Shown here: positions 34,354 to 43,586 of the stretch, piece after piece
Layout of the letters: each line of letters begins with the position of its first letter
Position numbering within the stretch: the first letter of the stretch is position 1
Assembly (NCBI RefSeq): GCF_001623875.1
Contig: NZ_LWAE01000002.1
Coordinates: forward strand, 248,001 to 312,000
DNA: 64,000 bases
Source: Clostridium magnum DSM 2767
Lineage (GTDB): Bacteria > Bacillota > Clostridia > Clostridiales > Clostridiaceae
Direction: 5' to 3'
Notes under the pieces: generated by a model
Seen by the model: only the letters and a program-made list of their open reading frames with translations
Told to the model about the DNA's origin: nothing
Database searches by the model: none
Made by a program: the position numbers and the translations under genes

Positions 34354-35160
34354 ATGTTGAAAATTAATGATTTGACAGTTCAATATGGTAAACAAAAGCC
34401 TACTATAGAGCATTTTAATCTTTCTATGAAGAAAGGTGAAATCATTAGTGTAGTTGGAGAAAGTGGAAGCGGAAAGACTACAGTTATTCGAGCAATATTA
34501 GGTGCTTTGTCTGGAGCTGGAAAAGTAACTGATGGATATATTGAATTCCAAGGCAAATCCTTATTAGGAATCCATAAGGATGAATGGAGAAAGTTAAGAG
34601 GAACAAAAATGTCAATGATTTTTCAGGATTGTGGAGGAACTTTAAATCCCTTAAGGAAGATTGGGAAGCAGTATGTAGAATATATTTGTACTCATAGCGA
34701 TGTATCTAAAGATGAAGCCTATGAAAAAGCGGTTTCTATGCTGGAAAAAATGCAGCTTTCTGATTGTGAAAACATTATGAAAAGTTATCCTCATCATTTA
34801 AGTGGGGGTATGCGGCAAAGAGTAGGAATTGCAATTGCAATGACCTTTAATCCAGAACTATTATTGGCAGATGAACCTACCAGTGCACTTGATGTTACTA
34901 CTCAGACACAAATTGTACGTCAGATGATGGAACTTAGAGATACGTATAACACAGGAATTATTATTGTAACTCATAACTTAGGTATAGCTGCATATATGTC
35001 AGACCAACTGATTGTTATGAAACATGGAAAAATTGTAGATCAAGGAACAAGAGATGAAGTTATAAATCATCCTACTAGCGAGTATACAAAAAAGTTATTG
35101 AAGGCAATACCTGAAATTAGGGGGGAATCGTTTTGTTTAAAGAGTCGGATATTATCTTAG
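34354..35160 (+). CDS. Peptide/nickel-type ABC ATPase (NikD/DppD family), operon B
   Basis: A 268-residue ABC ATPase with Walker A GESGSGKTT, Q-loop IFQDCGGTLNPLRK, signature HLSGGMRQRVGIA, Walker B LLADEPTSALDVTT and H-loop VTHNLGIAAYM. The ATG at 34354 lies after AAAGGAG; longer in-frame starts upstream overlap the binding-protein gene. It overlaps the partner ATPase by 28 bases. Confidence 0.92.
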   Translation: MLKINDLTVQYGKQKPTIEHFNLSMKKGEIISVVGESGSGKTTVIRAILGALSGAGKVTDGYIEFQGKSLLGIHKDEWRKLRGTKMSMIFQDCGGTLNPLRKIGKQYVEYICTHSDVSKDEAYEKAVSMLEKMQLSDCENIMKSYPHHLSGGMRQRVGIAIAMTFNPELLLADEPTSALDVTTQTQIVRQMMELRDTYNTGIIIVTHNLGIAAYMSDQLIVMKHGKIVDQGTRDEVINHPTSEYTKKLLKAIPEIRGESFCLKSRILS

Positions 35161-36098
35161 AAACTAAACATATTATAAAACAGTTTCCCATATCCAAAAA
35201 TCGAACCCTTACAGCATGTAATGATATTAACTTGAACGTATATAAACAAAAAACTTTAGGAATTGTTGGGGAAAGTGGTTGCGGAAAATCTACTTTTGTA
35301 CGTATGTTGATTCAAATAGATACCCCAACAAAAGGAGGAATATTTTTCCATAATAAAAACATTCTAGAATTATCAAAAAAAGAAAAATGGCTGAACCGTC
35401 AGAATATGCAAATGGTGTTTCAAGACCCATTGGCTTCATTCAACCCTAAAATGAAAGTGATAGATATTTTGACAGAGCCACTTATGAATTTTGGACGCTT
35501 AAATAAGAATGAAAAAGAATTAAAAGCAAAAGAATTACTTGAACTAGTTGAATTACCTGAAGATTTTCTTTATCGATTTCCTCATAATATGAGCGGAGGA
35601 CAAAGACAACGGATTAGTATTGCTAGAGCACTTTCTCTTGAACCTGAAATTTTAGTATGTGATGAGGCTACCTCTTCATTAGATGTTTCTATACAAAAAA
35701 ATATTATTGACTTGTTAGTTAGACTTCAAAAAGAAAAAAATATAAGTATTGTATTTATTTGTCATGATATTGCATTGATTCAGTCATTTGCTCATGAAAT
35801 TGCAGTAATGTATAAAGGGCATATAGTGGAGATAATACCAGGAAATCAGGTTGGAACCAATGCTGCTCATCCATATACGCAGACATTATTGGGAGCATTG
35901 TTCTCAATCCATATGGATCGTAATAAAAAAATAGAACCTATTGAATGTGAGGCTACCAGCACTCTTGATTTTTCATCAGGATGTATATTTCAAAATCGAT
36001 GCAAGTACTGCATAAAAAAGTGTAGAGAGGAGAAGCCTACATTACGTAAAATTGCTCCAGAACATCAGGTAGCCTGCCATCATGTTGTTAATCATTAA
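35133..36098 (+). CDS. Peptide/nickel-type ABC ATPase (NikE/DppF family), operon B
   Basis: A 321-residue ATPase starting at TTG 35133 with AGGGGGGA upstream. It has Walker A GESGCGKST, signature NMSGGQRQRISIARAL, Walker B ILVCDEATSSLDVS and H-loop ICHDIALI. The C-terminal extension has CIFQNRCKYCIKKC and a final CHH, the Cys-rich oligopeptide/dipeptide transporter tail that can hold an Fe-S cluster in this family. With the other ATPase it energises operon B. Confidence 0.92.
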   Translation: MFKESDIILETKHIIKQFPISKNRTLTACNDINLNVYKQKTLGIVGESGCGKSTFVRMLIQIDTPTKGGIFFHNKNILELSKKEKWLNRQNMQMVFQDPLASFNPKMKVIDILTEPLMNFGRLNKNEKELKAKELLELVELPEDFLYRFPHNMSGGQRQRISIARALSLEPEILVCDEATSSLDVSIQKNIIDLLVRLQKEKNISIVFICHDIALIQSFAHEIAVMYKGHIVEIIPGNQVGTNAAHPYTQTLLGALFSIHMDRNKKIEPIECEATSTLDFSSGCIFQNRCKYCIKKCREEKPTLRKIAPEHQVACHHVVNH

Positions 36099-36245
36099 TA
36101 ATAATGATAACACAATATAGAGGTAGAAATACTAAGGTTTCATGATGTTAAAAGTTAGAGTAATTTTGGCTCAACCATAACTTTTGTAAAACCACATAAT
36201 AATTGAATAAAGTACATATGTTAGATGAGAAAGGTGTAATGAGTG

Positions 36246-37211
36246 ATGCAAACAATAAAAGTAGGAAATATGTCCGTTAAAACTGGAGAGAAAGCATCAG
36301 GGTATGTAGAGGTTAAGGACACAGAGATAGAACTTCCAGTCACAATTATTTGTGGGGATAAGGAAGGGAAAACTATATTTATTTCTGGAGGAGTACATAA
36401 TGCAGAATATGTAGGAATTCAGACGGCTATTGAAATAGCTAATGAGATTTCACCATCCAAATTGACGGGAAATCTTATTATATTACCCCTAATGAATAGA
36501 ACAGGCTTTGAACATCGAACTATGAGCATGGTCTATGAGGATGGCAAAAACTTAAATAGAGAGTTTCCTGGAAATCAGCAAGGAACAGTAGCGGATAAAA
36601 TCTGTTATACCGTTGTAACAGAATTTCAAAAGAATGCAGATTATTATATTGATCTTCACTGCGGAGATGGATATGAAGATCTAACACCTTATGTGTATTG
36701 TGTAGGAGCAGCTGCTCCAGAGGTTGTAAAGAAAGCAAGAGCTATGGCTGAAGTGGTAAATGTTCCTTACTTGGTGCAATCTCCTTGTGGTACTGGTGGT
36801 TCTTATAATTATGCAGGTTCCTGTGGAATTCCTAGTATTCTCATTGAAAGAGGATGTCTGGGGATCTGGTCCAAGGAAGAGGTGGAACTAGGAAAAGAGG
36901 ATGTTAGAAATGTCTTGCGCTATTTAGGAGTTTTAGAGGGAGACGTTTCTAAAAGAACCTATAATCCAACTGATGTAGGAACTGTGATTTACAAAAATGC
37001 TGGACACACCGGCTGCTGGTATCCAACAAAAAGATCAGGAGACACCTTTAAAAAAGGAGAAATTTTAGGCTATATTAAGGACTATTTTGGAAATGTATTG
37101 GAAATATGTGTTGCTGAAATGGATGGAATCTTACTTTATCAGGTTAGTAGTTTATCTATTATTAAGGGTGGATCTATGGTGGCTTATGGGGAAAATCCAA
37201 ATCAGAAATAG
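36246..37211 (+). CDS. Aspartoacylase/succinylglutamate desuccinylase-family zinc hydrolase
   Basis: A 321-residue predicted zinc carboxypeptidase-like deacylase. Probable zinc ligands are in GGVHNAEYVGIQ (His and Glu) and YIDLHCGDG (His). The segment SPCGTGGSYNYAGSCGIPSI and a C-terminal beta domain follow, as in AstE/AspA proteins. The family hydrolyses N-acyl amino acids. Placed last in operon B, it may cleave an acylated ligand after import. A frameshifted and deleted copy follows operon C at 44659, which supports a fixed link between hydrolase and importer. Substrate unknown. Confidence 0.85.
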   Translation: MQTIKVGNMSVKTGEKASGYVEVKDTEIELPVTIICGDKEGKTIFISGGVHNAEYVGIQTAIEIANEISPSKLTGNLIILPLMNRTGFEHRTMSMVYEDGKNLNREFPGNQQGTVADKICYTVVTEFQKNADYYIDLHCGDGYEDLTPYVYCVGAAAPEVVKKARAMAEVVNVPYLVQSPCGTGGSYNYAGSCGIPSILIERGCLGIWSKEEVELGKEDVRNVLRYLGVLEGDVSKRTYNPTDVGTVIYKNAGHTGCWYPTKRSGDTFKKGEILGYIKDYFGNVLEICVAEMDGILLYQVSSLSIIKGGSMVAYGENPNQK

Positions 37212-37238
37212 CTTAGTAAACTAAATATTTTTACTTAT

Positions 37239-37268
37239 GGAGAAATCATTTGTTTGGTTTCTCCTTTT
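37239..37268 (+). terminator. Terminator of operon B
   Basis: GGAGAAATCA and TGGTTTCTCC form the stem with a short TTTG-containing loop, followed by TTTT. The same terminator in diverged form closes operon C at 45218. Confidence 0.8.
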
Positions 37269-37320
37269 AGTATGTTTATATGAGATGAAAATTATATAAA
37301 ATAAGGAGCAGAAAGAGTAA

Positions 37321-38235
37321 ATGACGAAGAAAATTAATTTAGATAAAATACTTACTGATAAAAGATATATAGTGTTATTATGTACATTATGTACTTTCTT
37401 ATGGGGAAGTGCATATCCAGCAATTAAATTGGGATATAACTTTTTTTATATACAGTCAAAGGATAGTTTTTCAAAATTACTATTTGCAGGGTATAGATTT
37501 TTTCTGGCCGGCATAATTCTAATGCTTATACAAAAGGCTATGGGAAAAAGTATAATGCCTAAAGCTATGTCCGATTTTAAAAATTTGACTCTTTTAGGAA
37601 TTGTACATACTCTTTTGCAGTATGTTTTTCTTTATATTGGTATGGCGAATACTACAGGGGTAAAAAGTTCTATACTGGGTTATGTGGGGGTTTTTGTAAG
37701 TATTATATTAGCACATTTTATTTATAAAAATGACAAGTTATCTTTAAAAAAGATTATAGGATTTTTAGGGATAATAATAATTAATTTTCAAGGTAAAAAT
37801 TTTAATTTAGACTTTAACTTAACCGGTGATGGATTTGTAATTTTATCTACTGTTATGGGATCTATAGGCAGTATATACAACAAAGAATTAGTAAAAAAGA
37901 ATGATGTTTTTGTGGCAACAATATGGCAGCTTATATTAGGCAGCTTAATGCTTATAATTATAGGTAAATTTTCGGGAGGGACATTGATTTTTACATCAGC
38001 TAAATGCGGAATTTTATTATTATATATGGCACTACTATCATCAGTTTCATTAGTAGTATGGTCTGCGTTATATAAATACAATAAAGTTGGCAAGATTGCT
38101 ATTTATAGTTTTCTAATACCTGTATTTGGCGCATTGCTATCTGCTGTTTTATTGGGAGATTCTATATGGGATATTAAAAGCTTGGTAGCATTAGCTTTAG
38201 CTTGTATAGGTATATGGATTGTTAATAGAGAATAA
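37321..38235 (+). CDS. EamA/DMT-family transporter
   Basis: A 304-residue membrane protein with about ten helices in two EamA repeats. The first helix region has LCTFLWGSAYPAIKLGYNFF, the typical DMT opening, and the end is LALACIGIWIVNRE. The family exports metabolites and amino-acid derivatives. It starts 53 bases after the operon B terminator with AAGGAG upstream, so it may be partly co-expressed with B. Its substrate cannot be told; export of a chelator made by the neighbouring methyltransferases is one possibility. Confidence 0.88.
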   Translation: MTKKINLDKILTDKRYIVLLCTLCTFLWGSAYPAIKLGYNFFYIQSKDSFSKLLFAGYRFFLAGIILMLIQKAMGKSIMPKAMSDFKNLTLLGIVHTLLQYVFLYIGMANTTGVKSSILGYVGVFVSIILAHFIYKNDKLSLKKIIGFLGIIIINFQGKNFNLDFNLTGDGFVILSTVMGSIGSIYNKELVKKNDVFVATIWQLILGSLMLIIIGKFSGGTLIFTSAKCGILLLYMALLSSVSLVVWSALYKYNKVGKIAIYSFLIPVFGALLSAVLLGDSIWDIKSLVALALACIGIWIVNRE

Positions 38236-38246
38236 TATATAGGGCA

Positions 38247-38312
38247 GTTTCAAAATGATAACGAAAAGTCAATGGTTATCATTTTGAAACAAAAGAAGTT
38301 ATCAAAATGATA
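38247..38312 (+). promoter_or_regulatory. Activator-type sites upstream of P4
   Basis: GTTTCAAAATGATA (38247-38260) and TATCATTTTGAAAC (38277-38290) are exact inverted copies. TTATCAAAATGATA (38299-38312) is a third, self-complementary site. The spacing to P4 is 40-105 bases. Confidence 0.75.
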
Positions 38313-38352
38313 CAAAATTATAAAGTAATAACCTAATTTCAAGCTTGTAGAA

Positions 38353-38370
38353 TTGGCATGAAAATTGCTC
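38353..38370 (+). promoter_or_regulatory. Sigma-54 promoter P4 of operon C
   Basis: TTGGCATGAAAATTGCTC, with GG at 38355-38356 and GC at 38367-38368. It lies about 60 bases before the methyltransferase start. Confidence 0.82.
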
Positions 38371-38429
38371 TAATATAGAATAATAAGAAATTTTATTACG
38401 ATAAAAAAGAGCAATGGAGGATTAAGGAT

Positions 38430-39188
38430 ATGGCAGAACTTTTAGAAAAGGTAGAACAATATTGGGATGGAAGATCAGATGGTTATTGTGAGGTTAACTT
38501 ACAGGAATTACATAGTTTTAAGAGAAATGCATGGATAGATTTAATAAATGAGTATGCGCCAAAAGTATCAGGAAGAAAGCTAAAGGTATTAGACATAGGT
38601 ACAGGCCCAGGATTCTTTGCTATAATAATGGCCGGCTGCGGATACGAGGTTACAGCTGTTGATTACACAGATGCTATGCTTCAAAAAGCTAAAAAGAATG
38701 CAGGTATATACAAAAACAATATTAAATTTAAGAGAATGGATGCACACAATTTAGAGTTTGAAGATAATACTTTTGATTTAATAGTTACCCGTAATCTTAC
38801 CTGGAATCTTCAAAGGCCTGATGCAGCATATAGAGAGTGGCATAGGGTATTAGATAAAGGTGGAAGATTATTAAATTTTGATGCTAATTGGTATTTACAC
38901 TTACATGATGATGAAAAAAGAAAAGACTATGAACAGGATAGACTAAATACTTTAGAAAAAGGTTTTGAAGATCATTACACTTGTACTGACGTAGACGCAA
39001 TGGAGGATATTGCAAGAAATTTACCTCTAAGCAAAATATGCAGACCGGAATGGGATACAAAAGAACTGCTTAGTATTGGTTTTAAAAAGATAATGATAGA
39101 AATGGAAATAGGAAATAGGGTATGGGATGAAGTTGAAAGAGTTAACTATGGTTCTACACCTATGTTTATGATTGCGGGAGAAAAATAA
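38430..39188 (+). CDS. Class I SAM-dependent methyltransferase, operon C
   Basis: A 252-residue soluble methyltransferase. SAM motif I is VLDIGTGPGFFAIIMAGCG, motif II AVDYTD, and then TRNLTWNLQRPDAAYREWH and LLNFDANWYLHLHDD, the family signature shared with 48472 and, more weakly, 23378. It is the first gene of the sigma-54-driven operon, so it is co-expressed with a peptide/nickel-type importer. Ligand modification or metallophore synthesis is inferred; no substrate is known. Confidence 0.87.
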   Translation: MAELLEKVEQYWDGRSDGYCEVNLQELHSFKRNAWIDLINEYAPKVSGRKLKVLDIGTGPGFFAIIMAGCGYEVTAVDYTDAMLQKAKKNAGIYKNNIKFKRMDAHNLEFEDNTFDLIVTRNLTWNLQRPDAAYREWHRVLDKGGRLLNFDANWYLHLHDDEKRKDYEQDRLNTLEKGFEDHYTCTDVDAMEDIARNLPLSKICRPEWDTKELLSIGFKKIMIEMEIGNRVWDEVERVNYGSTPMFMIAGEK

Positions 39189-39250
39189 TTCTATATGCAA
39201 ATGAGAAATTTTAATTTTAACAAATTAATGGAGAGGATGATAAAGACAAG

Positions 39251-40189
39251 TTGCGAGAATACATAATAGAAAGATTAATACATTTAATTCCTGTTTTATT
39301 TGGAATTACTTTTTTAACTTTTGCACTGACATATTTTTCGCCAGGGGATCCAGCGGTGATAATGCTTAGTGCCACTGGTATAACCCCTTCTCCGGAACTT
39401 GTACAACAAGTTAGGGAAGATTTAGGGTTAAATAAGCCCTTTTTGATTCAGTATTTACATTGGCTAACAGGTGTCTTTAGAGGTGATTTCGGTATTTCCT
39501 ATAAATACAGCAAACCTGTATTGGAGTTAATAGTATCAAGTCTGCCAGCCACTTTTAAGCTGGCAGGAGCATCACTGTTTATGATGATGGTTATAGCACT
39601 ACCTTTGAGTATTATATCTGCACTACATAGAAATAAGGCATTAGATTATATAATCAGAGTTATTTCATTTTTTGGAATATCTATGCCGGGATTTTGGGTT
39701 GGATTATTATTAATTTATATATTCTCAATCAAATTAAAAATCTTACCGGTTATGGGGGATACAGGGTGGACAAGTATTATAATGCCTGCAGCTACTTTAA
39801 CTATTGCAATGGCATCTAAATATACAAGACAGCTAAGGGCGTCCATACTAGAGGAAATATCTCAGGACTATGTAATTGGTGCTAAGGCTAGAGGAGTTAA
39901 AGAGAGAGTAATACTGTTAAAACATGTTCTGCAGAGTTCGCTTTTATCCATTGTAACCTTATTAGGACTATCTTTGGGATCATTACTTGGAGGAACAGCT
40001 ATAGTTGAAACTATTTTTTCTTGGCCAGGAGTTGGAAAGTTGGCTATAGAAGCTATATTTAGCAGGGATTACCCATTAATACAAGGGTATGTGGTATGGA
40101 TGACAGTGATTTATGTGCTCATTAACATGGTGGTAGATATTTCATATTATTTTCTAGATCCAAGGATCCGTTTAGAAAAGAGGGCTTGA
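39251..40189 (+). CDS. Peptide/nickel-type ABC permease (NikB/DppB family), operon C
   Basis: A 312-residue permease with FALTYFSPGDPAVIMLSATG at the N-terminus and coupling loop YVIGAKARGVKERVILL. It begins at TTG 39251 with GGAGAGG about 13 bases upstream. The similarity in length, TTG/ATG layout and sequence to the operon B permease shows that B and C are duplicated operons under different control. Confidence 0.9.
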   Translation: MREYIIERLIHLIPVLFGITFLTFALTYFSPGDPAVIMLSATGITPSPELVQQVREDLGLNKPFLIQYLHWLTGVFRGDFGISYKYSKPVLELIVSSLPATFKLAGASLFMMMVIALPLSIISALHRNKALDYIIRVISFFGISMPGFWVGLLLIYIFSIKLKILPVMGDTGWTSIIMPAATLTIAMASKYTRQLRASILEEISQDYVIGAKARGVKERVILLKHVLQSSLLSIVTLLGLSLGSLLGGTAIVETIFSWPGVGKLAIEAIFSRDYPLIQGYVVWMTVIYVLINMVVDISYYFLDPRIRLEKRA

Positions 40190-40190
40190 T

Positions 40191-41021
40191 ATGGAGAGTA
40201 TTATATTAGTAGCGAAAAAGAATAGACTATTTATATTTCTATGTATATTAGTATTAATTTTAGTTTCAATAACTTTATGTGCACCCTATATAGCTCCTCA
40301 TGATCCACTTAAAACAAGTATGGCTAATTCACTTCAAGGCAGAAGCAGTGAGTTTCTATTAGGTACAGATAATCTTGGAAGATGTCTGCTGTCAAGACTA
40401 TTATATGGTGCATTGACTTCTTTAAAAATGACCTTTTGTCTAGTTGTAATAGTATTTATAGTTGGAACAACAGTAGGTACATTAGCAGCATACTTTGGAG
40501 GAATAGCTGACACAATTATAATGAGATTTTCTGATATTTTTCTGGCTTTTCCAGGAATTATTTTTGCTATTGCTATTGCGGGCGTTCTTGGGCCTAGTTC
40601 CATGAATACTGTTATAGCTTTAGCGGTAGTGGATTGGGTTAAATATGCAAGGGTAAGTAGAAGTTTAGTACTGTCTATAAGAAAAAAAGAGTATATAAAA
40701 GCAGCTAAGATGGGAGGTGCTAAAGAACATGAAATAATTTTTAAATACATATTGCCCAACATAATACCGTCCCTTATTGTAATGGCTACTATGGATATAG
40801 GTACTATGATGCTTGAAATATCATCTCTTTCATTTTTAGGCCTTGGTGCTCAGCCGCCTACTCCTGAGTGGGGGTATATGCTTAATGAAGGAAGAAACTA
40901 TATGCAGACTGTACCAGCACTAATGATATATCCAGGTATTGCAATATTTGTAACTGTGATGATATTTAATTTACTAGGGGATAGTATAAGGGATATATTA
41001 GATCCGAATAAAGAATATTAA
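40191..41021 (+). CDS. Peptide/nickel-type ABC permease (NikC/DppC family), operon C
   Basis: A 276-residue permease with LGTDNLGRCLLSRLLYGALT, the DppC/NikC signature with Cys replacing the usual Asp. The coupling loop is YIKAAKMGGAKEHEIIF and the end DSIRDILDPNKEY. The start lies one base after the preceding stop. Confidence 0.92.
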   Translation: MESIILVAKKNRLFIFLCILVLILVSITLCAPYIAPHDPLKTSMANSLQGRSSEFLLGTDNLGRCLLSRLLYGALTSLKMTFCLVVIVFIVGTTVGTLAAYFGGIADTIIMRFSDIFLAFPGIIFAIAIAGVLGPSSMNTVIALAVVDWVKYARVSRSLVLSIRKKEYIKAAKMGGAKEHEIIFKYILPNIIPSLIVMATMDIGTMMLEISSLSFLGLGAQPPTPEWGYMLNEGRNYMQTVPALMIYPGIAIFVTVMIFNLLGDSIRDILDPNKEY

Positions 41022-41051
41022 AACGAAGAATATTAAGGGGATATTAAAGGA

Positions 41052-42608
41052 ATGAAAGTTAAATTAAAAAGAAAATTAGCATTATTATTTACAACAGTTT
41101 TATTGTGTACAAGCCTTGCTGCTTGTAAAGGAAGCAGCTCTTCTGAGAAGAGCAGTAGCGAAAAGCCAAAAAGTATTACCTTTGGTTTTAACCAATTTCC
41201 AACTAATATGGATCCAGCTCTTGAATTTAATGGTTGGTATACCTCAAGATTTGGTGTAGGTGAAACTTTAGTTAAATTAAACGCAGAAATGAAGATAGAA
41301 CCAATTCTTGCTGATTCATGGAAAAGAGTAGATGCTTTAACATGGCAATTTCACATTAGAGAAGGAGTTAAGTTCCATAGTGGTAAAGCAGTTACTGCTG
41401 AAGCAGCAAAAGCATCTCTTGAAAGAGCATTAAAACTAAATAAGAGAGCAGGTGAAGTATTGCTTGTTGATACTATAAGTGCAAATGGACAGGAACTTAC
41501 AATAAAAACTAAAAAGCCACATGAAGCACTTTTAGGGAATATTGCAGACCCTCTTACTACAATAGTAGATACTACTGCAGCAGAAGATACCTTTGCTAAA
41601 GCTCCAATTTGTACTGGACCTTTTAAAGTTAAATCTTATACTGCAAATTCAACAGTAGTAGTAGAAAAGAATAAAGATTATTGGGAAGATAAGGCTAAGC
41701 TAGATGAAGCAACCTTTAAATATATTAAAGATGATAATACCCGTGCAATGGCCTTGCAGTCTGGGGAAATTGATGCTGCAACTAGTATTCCAAGTAACAA
41801 TATGTCATTATTTGAGGATAAGTCTAAATACAATACAGACAAAATTTCAAGTTTAAGAATAATTTTGTCCTATGAAAATTTAAATAATGAGTTCTTAAAA
41901 GATCCAGCAGTACGTAAAGCTATTTCTGTAGGAATTGATAGAGAAACTTATGGTAAAACACTTCTTAAGGGTAGTGCAGTAGCTGCAGTTGGACCATTCC
42001 CAGGATCACTACCTTTTGGAAATAAGAATCTTACAGGTTATAAATACGATAAGGCAGAAGCAGCTAAGCTTTTAAGTGATGCAGGCTATAAAGACACAGA
42101 TGGTGATGGTATATTAGATAAGAATGGTAAAAAATTAGAATTAAATTTAGCCTTCTATACAACCCGTTCAGAGTTACCTATACTTTCAGAAGCAATGCAG
42201 GCTCAGCTTAAAGAGATAGGTATAAGTACTAAGCTTCAATCATATGAATCCGTTGCTAAAGTTTTAAAGAGTAAGGAATTTGATCTTTGCTTATTAAGTG
42301 TAAATACAGCAGTAACAGGTGATCCTCAGTCATTTTTACAGACATACTTTAAAACTGGAGGAAGTGAGAATTGTGGAGGTTATAGTAATCCAGAAGTTGA
42401 TGATCTAATCGATAAATTAGCAACAGAACAAAATACTGAAGCAAGATATGATATCGCTACAAAGATACAGCAGAAATTAATAGATGACAATGCAGATTTA
42501 TTCCTTGTTTCACCAATGCTTAATATAATTAGTAAAAACACCGTTAGTGGATTAAAAATGTATCCTCTTGACTATTATATTTTAGATAATAAGGTAAGTG
42601 TAAAATAG
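41052..42608 (+). CDS. Peptide/nickel-type substrate-binding lipoprotein, operon C
   Basis: A 518-residue family-5 binding lipoprotein. The signal peptide ends in LAAC, followed by a Ser/Lys-rich linker. HIREGVKFHSGKAVTAEAA is the family signature, and KIQQKLIDDNADLFLV and MYPLDYYI lie near the end. An AAAGGA immediately precedes the ATG. A strong hairpin after the gene would keep its level above that of the ATPases, as is usual for binding proteins. The ligand may be a metal complex or peptide. Confidence 0.9.
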   Translation: MKVKLKRKLALLFTTVLLCTSLAACKGSSSSEKSSSEKPKSITFGFNQFPTNMDPALEFNGWYTSRFGVGETLVKLNAEMKIEPILADSWKRVDALTWQFHIREGVKFHSGKAVTAEAAKASLERALKLNKRAGEVLLVDTISANGQELTIKTKKPHEALLGNIADPLTTIVDTTAAEDTFAKAPICTGPFKVKSYTANSTVVVEKNKDYWEDKAKLDEATFKYIKDDNTRAMALQSGEIDAATSIPSNNMSLFEDKSKYNTDKISSLRIILSYENLNNEFLKDPAVRKAISVGIDRETYGKTLLKGSAVAAVGPFPGSLPFGNKNLTGYKYDKAEAAKLLSDAGYKDTDGDGILDKNGKKLELNLAFYTTRSELPILSEAMQAQLKEIGISTKLQSYESVAKVLKSKEFDLCLLSVNTAVTGDPQSFLQTYFKTGGSENCGGYSNPEVDDLIDKLATEQNTEARYDIATKIQQKLIDDNADLFLVSPMLNIISKNTVSGLKMYPLDYYILDNKVSVK

Positions 42609-42656
42609 TAGAAACAGATCAATGTGAATTCTGGTATCCATAAGATACAAACAACT

Positions 42657-42705
42657 AATCACTGCTTATGATACAACAAATTCATAAGTAGTGATTTTTA
42701 ACTTC
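42657..42705 (+). terminator. Attenuating hairpin between binding protein and ATPases, operon C
   Basis: AATCACTGCTTATGA pairs with TCATAAGTAGTGATT, followed by TTTAA. It probably gives partial termination within the operon. Confidence 0.7.
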
Positions 42706-42737
42706 ATTATATATTATTGCATAATAAGGTGGTGAAA

Positions 42738-43586
42738 ATGATTAGTATGAAAATATTAGATATTAATAACTTATCCGTAAGATATGGGAAACAAGAACCT
42801 ACTGTAAAGAATATAAATATGTCAGTTAACAGTAAAGAAATAATTGGAATAGTAGGTGAAAGTGGAAGTGGAAAATCAACACTTATACGTGCTGTACTAG
42901 GTCTTTTACCTAAAGGGACTTCTATTTGTTCCGGAGATATAGTTTTTAAAGATAAAAATCTGCTTAAATACTCTAAGAAAGAATGGCAAGAACTGCGTGG
43001 AAACAGAATGGCAATGATATTTCAAAATGCAGGAGGGGCATTAACTCCTATTAGAAAGATTGGTGACCAATTTATTGAAAGCATAAGAAGTCATTTTAAT
43101 ATGTCAAAAGGAGATGCATATACTGAAGCTGTCCAGATGCTTGAAAAGCTGAGATTACCTGATGCAAAGCGCATAATGAATTCCTATCCTTTTGAATTGA
43201 GCGGAGGCATGAAGCAAAGAGTTGGTATAGCCATGGCAATGACTATGGAACCAGAAATATTATTAGCTGATGAGCCAACTAGTGCCCTTGATGCAACAGT
43301 ACAAGCACAGGTAGTTAGACAGATGATGGAGCTTAGAAATAATTTCAATACAAGCATAATAATAGTCACTCACAATATAGGAGTAGCAGCCTATATGTGT
43401 GACAAAATAGGAGTTATGCAGCAAGGGGAATTAGTTGAGTGGGGAAGTAAAGAACAGGTGATAAATAACCCTAAGTGTGAATACACCAAAAAGCTGTTAG
43501 CAGCAATACCTGAATTGGAGGGACGTAATCTTGCTTCAAGAGAAAGTGCCGATATTGAAGATAAAGAATGTAACAAAGCAGTTTAA
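42738..43586 (+). CDS. Peptide/nickel-type ABC ATPase (NikD/DppD family), operon C
   Basis: A 282-residue ATPase with Walker A GESGSGKST, Q-loop IFQNAGGALTPIRK, signature ELSGGMKQRVGIA, Walker B LLADEPTSALDATV and H-loop VTHNIGVAAYM. The ATG at 42738 follows AAGGTGG. The C-terminus overlaps the next gene by 56 bases and ends in a charged tail. Confidence 0.92.
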   Translation: MISMKILDINNLSVRYGKQEPTVKNINMSVNSKEIIGIVGESGSGKSTLIRAVLGLLPKGTSICSGDIVFKDKNLLKYSKKEWQELRGNRMAMIFQNAGGALTPIRKIGDQFIESIRSHFNMSKGDAYTEAVQMLEKLRLPDAKRIMNSYPFELSGGMKQRVGIAMAMTMEPEILLADEPTSALDATVQAQVVRQMMELRNNFNTSIIIVTHNIGVAAYMCDKIGVMQQGELVEWGSKEQVINNPKCEYTKKLLAAIPELEGRNLASRESADIEDKECNKAV

